NCBI RefSeq assembly: GCF_947253225.1
Contig: NZ_CAMXYR010000009.1
Location: 1 to 35,917 of the forward strand
Origin: an uncultured Anaerococcus sp.
Lineage (GTDB): Bacteria > Bacillota > Clostridia > Tissierellales > Peptoniphilaceae
Reading direction: 5' to 3'
DNA length: 35,917 nt
Part shown: one piece after another, positions 24,656 to 31,988 of the stretch
Layout of the letters: each line of letters starts with the position of its first letter
Numbering within the stretch: position 1 is the stretch's first letter
Position numbers and translations under genes: made by a program
Notes under the pieces: generated by a model
Seen by the model: only the letters and a program-made list of their open reading frames with translations
The model's database searches: none
What the model was told of the DNA's origin: nothing

Positions 24656-25903
24656 CTATTTATATTCCATTAATTCGAGTGTAACTTGGAAGGATTTGTA
24701 GAGGGAATTTAAGGGTAAATATTCCTTATTAGAGTGAAAATTTAAAGCACCAGTGAAATAATTAGGAGTTAGAATATTTTTGGTTGATAAAAATGAACCA
24801 TCTGTACCACCCCTCATAGGAATTGTCTCTGCTTTGATACCAAGATTTTGGAAGGCTTCCTTTAATTTTTCAATTGCAAACTTATTTCCATCATTAATTG
24901 AATCAAAAATATTTGCATAAGTATCTTCAATACTTATATCTATTTCAGCTTTCTTATATCTATCCTTTAAAATCTTAGTAATATCCATCAAGTATTTTTT
25001 ACTAGCTTCAAATTTAGCCTTATCATGATTTCTTATATTAAAATCAAGTCTACAAGTTATTACATCTGAACAAATATTAGTTACCCAAATATATCCTTCT
25101 CTGCCTTCTGTATTTTCTGGCATTTTCGCTCTATCGAGCATAGCTATAAAATCATGAGCAATCATTATAGGGTTTACTAAATTATTCTTTGATGCCATCG
25201 GGTGGGCACTTACTCCTCTTATTTTTAGACTTCCACTTGCTGCATTGAAAGTTTCATAGATAAGCTCCCCTAACTTACAACAATCAATTGTATAGGCAAA
25301 GTCGACGTCAAACTTATCAAAGTCGATTTTTCTTGAACCCCTAAGTCCTATTTCCTCGTCAGGAACAAAGGCTATATATATTGAACCATGATTAATAGAC
25401 GGATTTTCCGACAAATACCACAAAGCGGTCATAACATTTGCAATTGCAGCTTTGTTATCTGCTCCAAGAACTGATTTTCCGTCGGTAACAACAATATCAT
25501 CACCGATGTAGTCTCTTAAATTCTCATCTTCTTCTGGACTTATTCTTATATCCTCTTCTTTATTTAATAAAATATCAGATCCATCATATGCCTTTACAAG
25601 CCTTGGATTAACTTTTGTAGAAAGACCAACATCAACGGTATCTAAATGGCATACCCAACCTATAGATGAACATTTTCTATCCTCTACTCCACGAGCTGGA
25701 AACTTAGCCTGAACAACACCAAAATCATTTAATACAACCTCTTGTCCGCCAAGTTCAATTAGCTCATCTACGAGCTTTCTTGCTAAAGTCCACTGACCTT
25801 CGCTTGAAGGGACTGTCTCTGCGTTTGCATTTGACTGGCTAGGAATCGCAACATATTTCAAGAAGTTTTTTAATAATTTTTCTTTTATAATATTTTTATC
25901 CAT
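24656..25903 (-). CDS. pepT: Peptidase T (tripeptide aminopeptidase)
   Basis: A 415-residue M20B zinc peptidase that removes the N-terminal residue from tripeptides in the cytoplasm. Metal and catalytic motifs: HLDTVD (His86, Asp88), GADNKAA (Asp149), DEEIG (Glu183/Glu184), YTIDCC and the C-terminal RGGTDGS and FHSNKEYL segments. Full length. It follows the YjjG-type gene by seven bases and is last in the four-gene operon starting at 28008. Supplies free amino acids from imported peptides. Confidence 0.93.
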   Translation of the reverse strand: MDKNIIKEKLLKNFLKYVAIPSQSNANAETVPSSEGQWTLARKLVDELIELGGQEVVLNDFGVVQAKFPARGVEDRKCSSIGWVCHLDTVDVGLSTKVNPRLVKAYDGSDILLNKEEDIRISPEEDENLRDYIGDDIVVTDGKSVLGADNKAAIANVMTALWYLSENPSINHGSIYIAFVPDEEIGLRGSRKIDFDKFDVDFAYTIDCCKLGELIYETFNAASGSLKIRGVSAHPMASKNNLVNPIMIAHDFIAMLDRAKMPENTEGREGYIWVTNICSDVITCRLDFNIRNHDKAKFEASKKYLMDITKILKDRYKKAEIDISIEDTYANIFDSINDGNKFAIEKLKEAFQNLGIKAETIPMRGGTDGSFLSTKNILTPNYFTGALNFHSNKEYLPLNSLYKSFQVTLELMEYK

Positions 25904-25910
25904 AAATCAC

Positions 25911-26594
25911 CTACAAAATGTTTTTAACTTCAATAAGATTGTTAATTTCATAATCAACAGTTATATCATCAGGCTTATCGATTTTCTCTGGATTAAACCA
26001 GACAGTTTTTATTCCTACCCTTAGACCACCTGCAATGTCTGAAGTAATAGAATCTCCGATTATTATATACTCATCCTTCTTGGTAGACCCAACCCTATCA
26101 AAGACATAGGAAAAAAATTCATAACTTGGTTTTTCGTAACCAATTAGCTCAGAAATAAAAGATTCTTTAAAAATTTTATCCAAACCAGCCCCCTCCAACT
26201 TGCCATTTTGGGCAACTGCTGAACCATTAGTGGCAGCAAACTGGATATAATTTTTGCTTAAGTACCTAACCGCTTCATATGCATTTTTGTTAAAAACATA
26301 AGTTTTACCTAAATTTTCCTGATACCTTATATTAAAGGCAGCTACCCTCCTAGTATCGTAAGAATATTTTTCAAAGAATTCTCTGAATCTTCCCTCAAGA
26401 ACTTCTTGTCTTGAAATTTCTCCTCTTTCCAAAGCCTTCCAATATTTCATATTAATTTTCTTATATTCATCTAATCTATCATCAGTTAAATCACCAAAAC
26501 CAAATTCCTCAAAACAAGCTCTAATTGCCTTAGCCTCTGCAAGAGAAAAATTTAAAAGTGTTCCATCTATATCCCATAAAACGTATTTAATCAA
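25911..26594 (-). CDS. YjjG-type HAD nucleotidase
   Basis: A 227-residue HAD hydrolase with motif I WDIDGTLL (nucleophile Asp8, acid Asp10), the YjjG/YfnB-type cap (YWKALERGEISRQEVLEGRF), motif II AATNGS, motif III Lys in YEKPSYEFF and motif IV GDSITSDIAGG. The YjjG family dephosphorylates nucleoside monophosphates, including non-canonical pyrimidines. It overlaps the Maf gene by four bases, another house-cleaning enzyme, which supports a nucleotide-sanitation role. Confidence 0.87.
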   Translation of the reverse strand: MIKYVLWDIDGTLLNFSLAEAKAIRACFEEFGFGDLTDDRLDEYKKINMKYWKALERGEISRQEVLEGRFREFFEKYSYDTRRVAAFNIRYQENLGKTYVFNKNAYEAVRYLSKNYIQFAATNGSAVAQNGKLEGAGLDKIFKESFISELIGYEKPSYEFFSYVFDRVGSTKKDEYIIIGDSITSDIAGGLRVGIKTVWFNPEKIDKPDDITVDYEINNLIEVKNIL

Positions 26595-27226
26595 ATTATA
26601 TCCCCAATTCTTTTTGCAAGTTCAGCTACAGGTAGTCCTATTATTGTATTGATATCACCACAAATATAGGCCACCAATCTAGGGTCAAGGTCTTGAATTC
26701 CATAAGCCCCCGCTTTATCCATTACATTCTCCTCGTTTAGATAAGAATCTATAACCTTATCTAATTTTTTATAATAATTTACGAATCTAACTTCAGCAAT
26801 ACTATAAAAAACCTCTATCGCTGATGCAGTCCTCAACGAAACCGATGTTATAACATGGTGACTTTTGCCAAAGTATGACAAAAACATCCCCCTCGCCTCA
26901 TCCAGACTGGTAGGCTTTCCATAAATCTTGTTGTTACAGACAACAATAGTATCCGCTGATATGTAAAGTATATTTTCTTTAAACTCACTGCCTCCCTTTG
27001 CCTTGGCTATTTCAGCACAAGTTTTTCCAGCTCGTGTGATGAAATCATCATCCTTATAAATTTCCATAAACTTAGACTCGATTTTTCTTTCATCTATTTC
27101 TACAGAATCAATCCTAGGATTTAGAAAACTAAGCAAGTCCCTTCTTCTAGGAGACTTGCTCATCAACATTATAGATTCTATTTTTCCAAAATAGCCTTTT
27201 TTCTCATAATCATATACATTCTTCAT
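26591..27226 (-). CDS. Maf family nucleoside triphosphate pyrophosphatase
   Basis: A 211-residue Maf/HAM1-like house-cleaning enzyme that hydrolyses modified or canonical nucleotides to monophosphates. Family motifs: SKSPRRRDLL (from about residue 24), ISADTIVV with the catalytic Asp, and DKAGAYGIQD...CGDINTIIGLP. It has about 20 residues before the usual Maf start; no better ribosome binding site is seen at internal ATGs, though the site at 27226 is also poor, so the start is uncertain. Bacterial Maf proteins are also linked to septum control. Confidence 0.87.
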   Translation of the reverse strand: MKNVYDYEKKGYFGKIESIMLMSKSPRRRDLLSFLNPRIDSVEIDERKIESKFMEIYKDDDFITRAGKTCAEIAKAKGGSEFKENILYISADTIVVCNNKIYGKPTSLDEARGMFLSYFGKSHHVITSVSLRTASAIEVFYSIAEVRFVNYYKKLDKVIDSYLNEENVMDKAGAYGIQDLDPRLVAYICGDINTIIGLPVAELAKRIGDII

Positions 27227-27240
27227 ACTTAGTATTTACC

Positions 27241-28008
27241 CTATTTTAAATTTTTTATGAAATTTTTAAATATTTTCTCGGAAAGTTTACTATTTTCATA
27301 ATCAAGCTCAGGATGCCGTTGAACTCCCATCATATAAGTATGGTAGGGATTTTCTATCTCTTCTATAAGTCCATCATCGCTTCTTGCTCCAACTTTCAAG
27401 CCATCGGCTAAATCTTTTATTCCTTGGTGGTGGTAAGAATTTACTTCATCTCTGTCCTTACCATAAATATCATAGAGGATTGAATCTTGTTCAATATTTA
27501 TTCCATGTGTTACTAAACTTTTATCTTTGCCCCTATGTATGATTTCTTTTGAAAATTGTTTTTGCAAATCGTCATATAAGCTTCCACCATAATAGAGATT
27601 AATCAGTTGCATTCCCCTACAAATACCTAAAATAGGCTTCTTATTTTCTATAGCCCAAGTCATAATCTCCATGCTTGTATCATCATCTTCTCTGCTATAT
27701 TCTTCTACAAGCTTCCTATCGCCACCATATAAATCAGGATCGAAGTCATTTCCACCCGCAAAAATAACTCCATTAGATCCACTTAATGCGTTTATACATT
27801 CCTCAGTACTCATATCATGAGTATTTACATTATTTATTACTATATTATTGGCTGTAAGGACCCTTTCTATACTTCTAATATCCTGATTATTATGAACTAT
27901 TGCTACAATCTTCCCCGAAAAGAACATATCCTCAAGCATAAAAAATCCTATTACTAAGAGGCAAATAAATATAGCTATATTTAACAATTTCCCAAAAAAT
28001 CTTAACAT
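27241..28008 (-). CDS. Membrane-anchored class I glutamine amidotransferase-like hydrolase (peptidase C26)
   Basis: A 255-residue protein with the gamma-glutamyl-GABA hydrolase (PuuD-like) fold: FAGGNDFDPDLYGG (83-96), nucleophile Cys130 in LGICRGMQL, and His232/Glu234 in QRHPELD. Unlike cytosolic PuuD it has an N-terminal hydrophobic helix (about 8-25), so the domain is probably outside the membrane. Substrate is unknown; a gamma-glutamyl peptide or peptidoglycan-type amide is possible. GGAGG precedes the ATG. First gene of the Maf-YjjG-pepT operon. Confidence 0.85.
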   Translation of the reverse strand: MLRFFGKLLNIAIFICLLVIGFFMLEDMFFSGKIVAIVHNNQDIRSIERVLTANNIVINNVNTHDMSTEECINALSGSNGVIFAGGNDFDPDLYGGDRKLVEEYSREDDDTSMEIMTWAIENKKPILGICRGMQLINLYYGGSLYDDLQKQFSKEIIHRGKDKSLVTHGINIEQDSILYDIYGKDRDEVNSYHHQGIKDLADGLKVGARSDDGLIEEIENPYHTYMMGVQRHPELDYENSKLSEKIFKNFIKNLK

Positions 28009-28035
28009 ATATCCTCCATACTTTTACTTTCATTA

Positions 28036-28044
28036 ATTATATCA
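28036..28044 (-). promoter_or_regulatory. Extended -10 promoter for the amidotransferase-Maf-YjjG-pepT operon
   Basis: Minus strand TGATATAAT (an extended -10 element), 28 bases upstream of the amidotransferase ATG. No clear -35 box, as is common with extended -10 promoters. Confidence 0.5.
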
Positions 28045-28193
28045 TAGAATTAATTTTATTAAAATACATATCATTAAATATCTTTTTTGTTAATTTTAAA
28101 TTAAATATATTTAATTTCTTCTAAATAAATTTTATCTATTTACTTCTTCCATAGCAAGTGTTACACTTAATTTAAGACTATAAGGAGGATACT

Positions 28194-29243
28194 ATGGTCA
28201 AAAAGCTACTTAAAATTTTTGGAGGATTACTAGGTCTTGCACTTTTCTTATTCATACTTTTGTTTGCTTATTTATGGATTAATGAATATAGACCTCAACA
28301 AGTTGAACAGCTAAGTATTAGTCAAAATTCAGATGATATTCTGGAAAAAGATAAAGATTATAAAATTACGACTTGGAATATTGGATATGGAGGTCTTGAT
28401 AAGGATACTGACTTTTTTATGGATGGAGGTAAGATGGTATATCCTATTAGCAAAAATCATGTGGAAAAAGCTCTTGATGGTATTCTTTCAAGTATCAAAC
28501 ATATAGACTCTGATTTTAACCTTATCCAAGAAATGGATGAAAATTCTTCAAGAACCTATGGGATAAATGAAGTTAAGATGTTTAGAGATAATTTATCTGG
28601 TGATTCTATCTTTGCCTACAATTATAAAGTTAAATATGTCCCTTACCCTTTTCCACCTCTTGGTAGAATGAATTCAGGGATTTTTACCCAAACTTCTTAT
28701 AAAATAAATAAAGCTTTTAGGTACCAACAGCCTATACCCCATAAATTCCCAACAAGACTAGCTAATCTCAAGAGAGGATTTACAGTTAGCTACATGGATA
28801 TAAAAGATACAGATAAGAAATTAGTGCTAATTAATGTTCATCTTGATGCTTATGAAAGTGGTAACAACGGAAGAATTGCACAGATTAAGCAAATTTTTAA
28901 GTTTATCCAAAAAGAATATGATGCTGGAAATTATGTAATTGTTGGCGGGGACTTCAACCAAGAACTTAGAAAAGGCTACAAACCTAATAGATTAAGTGCA
29001 TTTTGGAACCCAAGTGACTTTCCTCACGAACTCTTTCCCAAGGACTTTAAGCTAGTTTATGGAGATAATGTTAATTCGTCAAGACTTAACAACACTCCTT
29101 ACAATCCAAATGATTCATATGAATGTATTATTGATGGTTTTATAGTAAGCAAAAATGTCAGTGTGAAAAATATTCAAGTGCAAGATTTGGGTTTTGTTAA
29201 TAGCGATCATAATCCTGTAACCATGAATTTTACCCTCAAATAA
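28194..29243 (+). CDS. Membrane-anchored endonuclease/exonuclease/phosphatase family protein
   Basis: A 349-residue protein with one N-terminal transmembrane helix (about 5-29) and an EEP fold, probably extracellular. EEP motifs: TTWNIGYGG (Asn62), LIQEMDE (metal Glu), NVHLDA, VGGDFNQ and the C-terminal SDHNPV (Asp338, His339). Such proteins cleave phosphodiesters or phosphomonoesters in nucleic acids, inositol phosphates or phospholipids; the target here is not evident. AAGGAGG precedes the start. It is divergent from the amidotransferase operon and one of only two plus-strand genes. Confidence 0.87.
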   Translation: MVKKLLKIFGGLLGLALFLFILLFAYLWINEYRPQQVEQLSISQNSDDILEKDKDYKITTWNIGYGGLDKDTDFFMDGGKMVYPISKNHVEKALDGILSSIKHIDSDFNLIQEMDENSSRTYGINEVKMFRDNLSGDSIFAYNYKVKYVPYPFPPLGRMNSGIFTQTSYKINKAFRYQQPIPHKFPTRLANLKRGFTVSYMDIKDTDKKLVLINVHLDAYESGNNGRIAQIKQIFKFIQKEYDAGNYVIVGGDFNQELRKGYKPNRLSAFWNPSDFPHELFPKDFKLVYGDNVNSSRLNNTPYNPNDSYECIIDGFIVSKNVSVKNIQVQDLGFVNSDHNPVTMNFTLK

Positions 29244-29249
29244 ATAAAG

Positions 29250-29306
29250 CTAGGCTTTAATAACTTATTCCAATAAGAATTTAATCATTAAAGCCTAGGT
29301 TTTTTA
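29250..29306. terminator. Bidirectional intrinsic terminator
   Basis: Long inverted repeat CTAGGCTTTAAT (29250-29261) / ATTAAAGCCTAG (29287-29298), 12 perfect pairs, with a smaller nested stem CTTATT/AATAAG in the loop, flanked by A-rich and T-rich runs. It lies between the plus-strand EEP gene and the minus-strand DUF2871 gene. Confidence 0.9.
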
Positions 29307-29714
29307 TTTGCTCAATTTTCTTAATTCTAATAAAACTAGGATTATACTGCTTCCTAGTATCATATGACCAAAACCAGCTAACCCCGAAATCATATACATA
29401 TAAGTTCCAGAAGTGTTAACTTGTAAAACTTCACCAACTCCTCTTATTTCCATCATAAGAACCGTAATTATCAAACCAACATTATAAGCCATCAGAAATT
29501 TATCAATTATTTTGATGGATTTATAATTCAAACCTAATGATAACAAGTAGATTATCAAGAAAAATACCATGCCAAGAACAAACAAATGAGAGTGAACTTT
29601 TGCTAATATAGTTACTCCTTGAAAGTTCATAAACTTTGTAACCTCCCTATAAAAAACTCCCGCAACCATTGCTAATAATGCATAAATTATTGATGTATTA
29701 ATGTATTTTTTCAT
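29304..29714 (-). CDS. DUF2871 membrane protein
   Basis: A 136-residue protein with four hydrophobic helices. The start (YALLAMVAGVFYREVTKF), the HSHLFVLGM segment and the last helix (GLAGFGHMILGSSI) match the DUF2871 family, of unknown function; the conserved histidines could bind a metal or heme, but that is speculation. It overlaps the preceding membrane protein gene by 17 bases and is under the TetR regulator's operator. Confidence 0.82.
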   Translation of the reverse strand: MKKYINTSIIYALLAMVAGVFYREVTKFMNFQGVTILAKVHSHLFVLGMVFFLIIYLLSLGLNYKSIKIIDKFLMAYNVGLIITVLMMEIRGVGEVLQVNTSGTYMYMISGLAGFGHMILGSSIILVLLELRKLSK

Positions 29715-30378
29715 GGTTGGCTTCCCTTTTCATCGCTATATATCCTATTAAAATTGTCCAAATATAGGCACAAGTTTTTGGTATCATAAGCACTCCAACT
29801 AATGGATAAGTTACTTCAAATAAAACTACAGGTATATAAAATGCAAAACTTAGAATTATTGTAAGATACATATACTTAAAATTACAATCTTTTGTTTTCC
29901 ACGCCTTAATGAAATACAAATATATGATAAGAATTCCTAATAATAAAAATGGGATATTCCTATATAACCTATAAGTTAAAGGATTACTTAATCCAAACCA
30001 ATCATTTCCAACCAAAAGGCATAAACTAATCCTGACTAAGGCTAAAAGATAAACCAAATAATCCAAAAACCCTGTTTTGCTTACTTCGTAACGCTTTTTC
30101 CAAACCCAATACAAAATTACATAAAAAATTGTCATTGTTATAGAAGTTATTAATTTACCCAAACCAAGAGAAAAAGTGAAATTCTCTAATCCACTCGTAT
30201 TCAAAGCTACCATCCTAGGTATGAGGTGGAAACTATCACCTAAAACTAGAACTACAGCCATTATACCGAACGTATAAAATTGACTTCCCTTCTCACTATA
30301 TTTAATCATATTAATGCCAATTACCAATATTCCTACTAGATATATTAAATCAAATCCTGTTTCAAATATAGCTTGCAT
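29698..30378 (-). CDS. Conserved membrane protein of unknown function
   Basis: A 226-residue protein with about seven hydrophobic helices and few polar loops. I do not recognise the family with certainty. The reading frame opens at 30399, but AAGGAGG lies five bases upstream of the ATG at 30378, so I use that. It carries GDSFHLIPR in helix 2-3, a candidate functional motif. It is translationally coupled to DUF2871 and preceded by a TetR-type operator at 30391-30407; the pair is likely induced by a ligand of the regulator upstream. Confidence 0.75.
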   Translation of the reverse strand: MQAIFETGFDLIYLVGILVIGINMIKYSEKGSQFYTFGIMAVVLVLGDSFHLIPRMVALNTSGLENFTFSLGLGKLITSITMTIFYVILYWVWKKRYEVSKTGFLDYLVYLLALVRISLCLLVGNDWFGLSNPLTYRLYRNIPFLLLGILIIYLYFIKAWKTKDCNFKYMYLTIILSFAFYIPVVLFEVTYPLVGVLMIPKTCAYIWTILIGYIAMKREANHEKIH

Positions 30379-30390
30379 TGTTTCCTCCTT

Positions 30391-30407
30391 ATCGAACACT
30401 GTTCAGT
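30391..30407. promoter_or_regulatory. TetR-type operator, downstream copy
   Basis: On the minus strand ACTGAAC-AGT-GTTCGAT, matching the perfect operator at 31024-31040 at all but two arm positions. It lies just upstream of the ribosome binding site of the membrane-protein gene. Confidence 0.65.
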
Positions 30408-30414
30408 TATTCTT

Positions 30415-30441
30415 TGAAAAATAACCGATACTAATCGGTTA
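30415..30441 (-). terminator. Intrinsic terminator after the TetR gene
   Basis: Minus-strand hairpin TAACCGAT / ATCGGTTA (8 perfect pairs, 4-base loop) followed by a T-rich run. It separates the regulator from the membrane-protein pair it appears to control, implying a separate promoter for the pair that I could not locate clearly. Confidence 0.7.
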
Positions 30442-30454
30442 ATTCAATAATAAC

Positions 30455-31009
30455 TTAATATAAGATTTTCTTAATAACCTTTATTAATGTATCTGGGGAC
30501 TTTTGGTAAATCCATACAGTGTGCATATTGGAAATTATAAATCTGGCCAAATCTTTTTCGTCAAAATCATCGGTAAAAACACCAGCTTTTATCTTAGTGT
30601 CATTTACGAACACTCTTATCAAATCATTTTCTAAATTTCTTAAAAAATTATCCATAATAACCTTAGCCTTGATATCCTTCCCCTTAGAAAAACTCAAAGA
30701 GTGGATTGTAAGGAAGTTAGGATATCTCTCCATGCCTTTTTTGATATTATCATAAATAAATTGTACAAAATTAGCAGTATCAAAATTATCTAAGTCAACA
30801 TTTTCTATAGAAAAAATATCTTCCCATACACTTTCTATGCTCGCTGTCAATAGGCTATCTTTTGATGGAAAATAATAGTAAAGAGATCCTATTGCAAGAT
30901 CTGAAAGCCTTGCAACCTTTCTCATATTAAGGCTAGCCAAACCTTCGTTTGATATGATTTCCCTACACACTTTAAGTATTTTTGCCTTAGTCTCAAAATC
31001 TTTTATCAT
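30455..31009 (-). CDS. TetR/AcrR family transcriptional regulator
   Basis: A 184-residue regulator with an N-terminal helix-turn-helix (about residues 8-50: AKILKVCREIISNEGLASL, then VARLSDLAIGSLYYYFPSKDSLL) and a divergent ligand-binding C-terminal domain. The frame is open from 31045, but that part overlaps the operator and lacks a ribosome binding site; GGGG precedes the ATG at 31009. Its promoter carries a 17-bp operator and a similar site precedes the downstream membrane pair, so it likely represses itself and them. The ligand is unknown. Confidence 0.88.
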   Translation of the reverse strand: MIKDFETKAKILKVCREIISNEGLASLNMRKVARLSDLAIGSLYYYFPSKDSLLTASIESVWEDIFSIENVDLDNFDTANFVQFIYDNIKKGMERYPNFLTIHSLSFSKGKDIKAKVIMDNFLRNLENDLIRVFVNDTKIKAGVFTDDFDEKDLARFIISNMHTVWIYQKSPDTLIKVIKKILY

Positions 31010-31023
31010 AATAACCCCAAACA

Positions 31024-31040
31024 ACTGAACTATGTTCAGT
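31024..31040. promoter_or_regulatory. TetR-type operator at the regulator's own promoter
   Basis: Perfect inverted repeat ACTGAAC-TAT-GTTCAGT. It begins a few bases downstream of the TATAAT box and covers the predicted transcription start, the usual place for autorepression. Confidence 0.78.
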
Positions 31041-31043
31041 ATC

Positions 31044-31071
31044 ATTATATCTACTTACTATTCTTTGTCAA
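31044..31071 (-). promoter_or_regulatory. Sigma-A promoter of the TetR gene
   Basis: Minus strand TTGACA (31071-31066), 16 bases, TATAAT (31049-31044). Full consensus hexamers. It starts right after the stop of the YwaF-type gene. Confidence 0.85.
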
Positions 31072-31074
31072 TAA

Positions 31075-31749
31075 TCAAATATATTTTTTCTTTTTTAATT
31101 TATAACTTAATTTATCAAGTGCATTGATGCAAACAACCAAAAGAAAACTAATGGCTACCAACAAGAGAATACTTGGCACTTTTATACCTATAGAATCTGG
31201 CAAGCTTGACATATATCCATAGTTTGCCCCTATCATTTTATTTACAATGAGTATTATTGCATTCATTATCAAGGTATTTTTAATAATATAATTTAAGTCT
31301 AAATCCATCCTTTTGATTACAACTATCATTATCCCGCTTGCTATAAGCATGGTATGAGCACAAATATAGGTTACATTAGTGATATGTGGCCACATATACT
31401 TGGAAGGATCTGGTATTGTGTAGGCTACTATTGGCCCAATTATTCCCAAATAAGCAAAGTAATTTGCTAGTTTGTACTTCTTGGCAAAATATGCTATAGG
31501 CATCAAAAATCCAGCTATTCGACAATGATAAAGAGGTAAACCTTCTGTTAAAAACATAGCTTGCCCTTGGTAGTACCAAATAATCAAAGAAATTTCTACT
31601 AAAGTTACAAAAATGAGTTGAGCCTTGAGGAGTTTCTCCCTATTTCTAAATTTATAAACAAAAATTAAATAAATGATGAGAAAACCCCAAACCATAGCCA
31701 TACTTATATTGGTTTTTGGGTCTGGCGTGTGTCTAAAAAAATAATCCAT
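31075..31749 (-). CDS. YwaF/TIGR02206 family membrane protein
   Basis: A 224-residue protein with about seven transmembrane helices. The segment LPLYHCRIAGFLMPIAYF (about residues 71-88) is the hallmark of the YwaF/TIGR02206 family, distantly related to TMEM164. Function in bacteria is not established. Its own promoter lies upstream; it is separated from the TetR gene by that gene's strong promoter. Complete. Confidence 0.82.
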   Translation of the reverse strand: MDYFFRHTPDPKTNISMAMVWGFLIIYLIFVYKFRNREKLLKAQLIFVTLVEISLIIWYYQGQAMFLTEGLPLYHCRIAGFLMPIAYFAKKYKLANYFAYLGIIGPIVAYTIPDPSKYMWPHITNVTYICAHTMLIASGIMIVVIKRMDLDLNYIIKNTLIMNAIILIVNKMIGANYGYMSSLPDSIGIKVPSILLLVAISFLLVVCINALDKLSYKLKKKKYI

Positions 31750-31874
31750 AATAAATTTATATATCCTACCCCCTTGTTATAAGTCCTTGTATACTAAATT
31801 AATTCAAAACTTAACCATCCATAAATTTACATATGATTAGTTAAACAATTAGTATTAATTAATGATTAAGTATA

Positions 31875-31905
31875 ATTATATCATTAACTACCGGGTACTT
31901 GTCAA
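31875..31905 (-). promoter_or_regulatory. Promoter of the YwaF-type gene
   Basis: Minus strand TTGACA (31905-31900) and TATAAT (31880-31875) with a long 19-base spacer. An AT-rich inverted repeat, TTAATGAT/ATCATTAA (31859-31887), overlaps the -10 box. Confidence 0.5.
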
Positions 31906-31947
31906 TTAATAATGAGTTATCATTTAATTATTATTTTTTAATACTAA

Positions 31948-31979
31948 CAAAAAATACCAAGCTCCCAAAGCCTGGTATC
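31948..31979 (-). terminator. Intrinsic terminator after the AbgT gene
   Basis: Minus-strand hairpin ATACCAGGC / GCTTGGTAT (31978-31970 and 31962-31954) with one G-U pair and a 7-base loop, followed by six T. Confidence 0.88.
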
Positions 31980-31988
31980 TTTAATCAT

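Noticed and set aside
24600..24660. M-box or other large Mg2+ riboswitch upstream of mgtE
   Set aside because: Only about 150 bases lie between pepT and mgtE and about 100 are downstream of any likely start of transcription; no M-box core or intrinsic terminator is visible there.
27110..27121. Second copy of the palindrome core (AATCCTAGGATT)
   Set aside because: It is 12 bp, lies inside the Maf coding region, and shares only the CCTAGG centre with the operator at 12649-12670.
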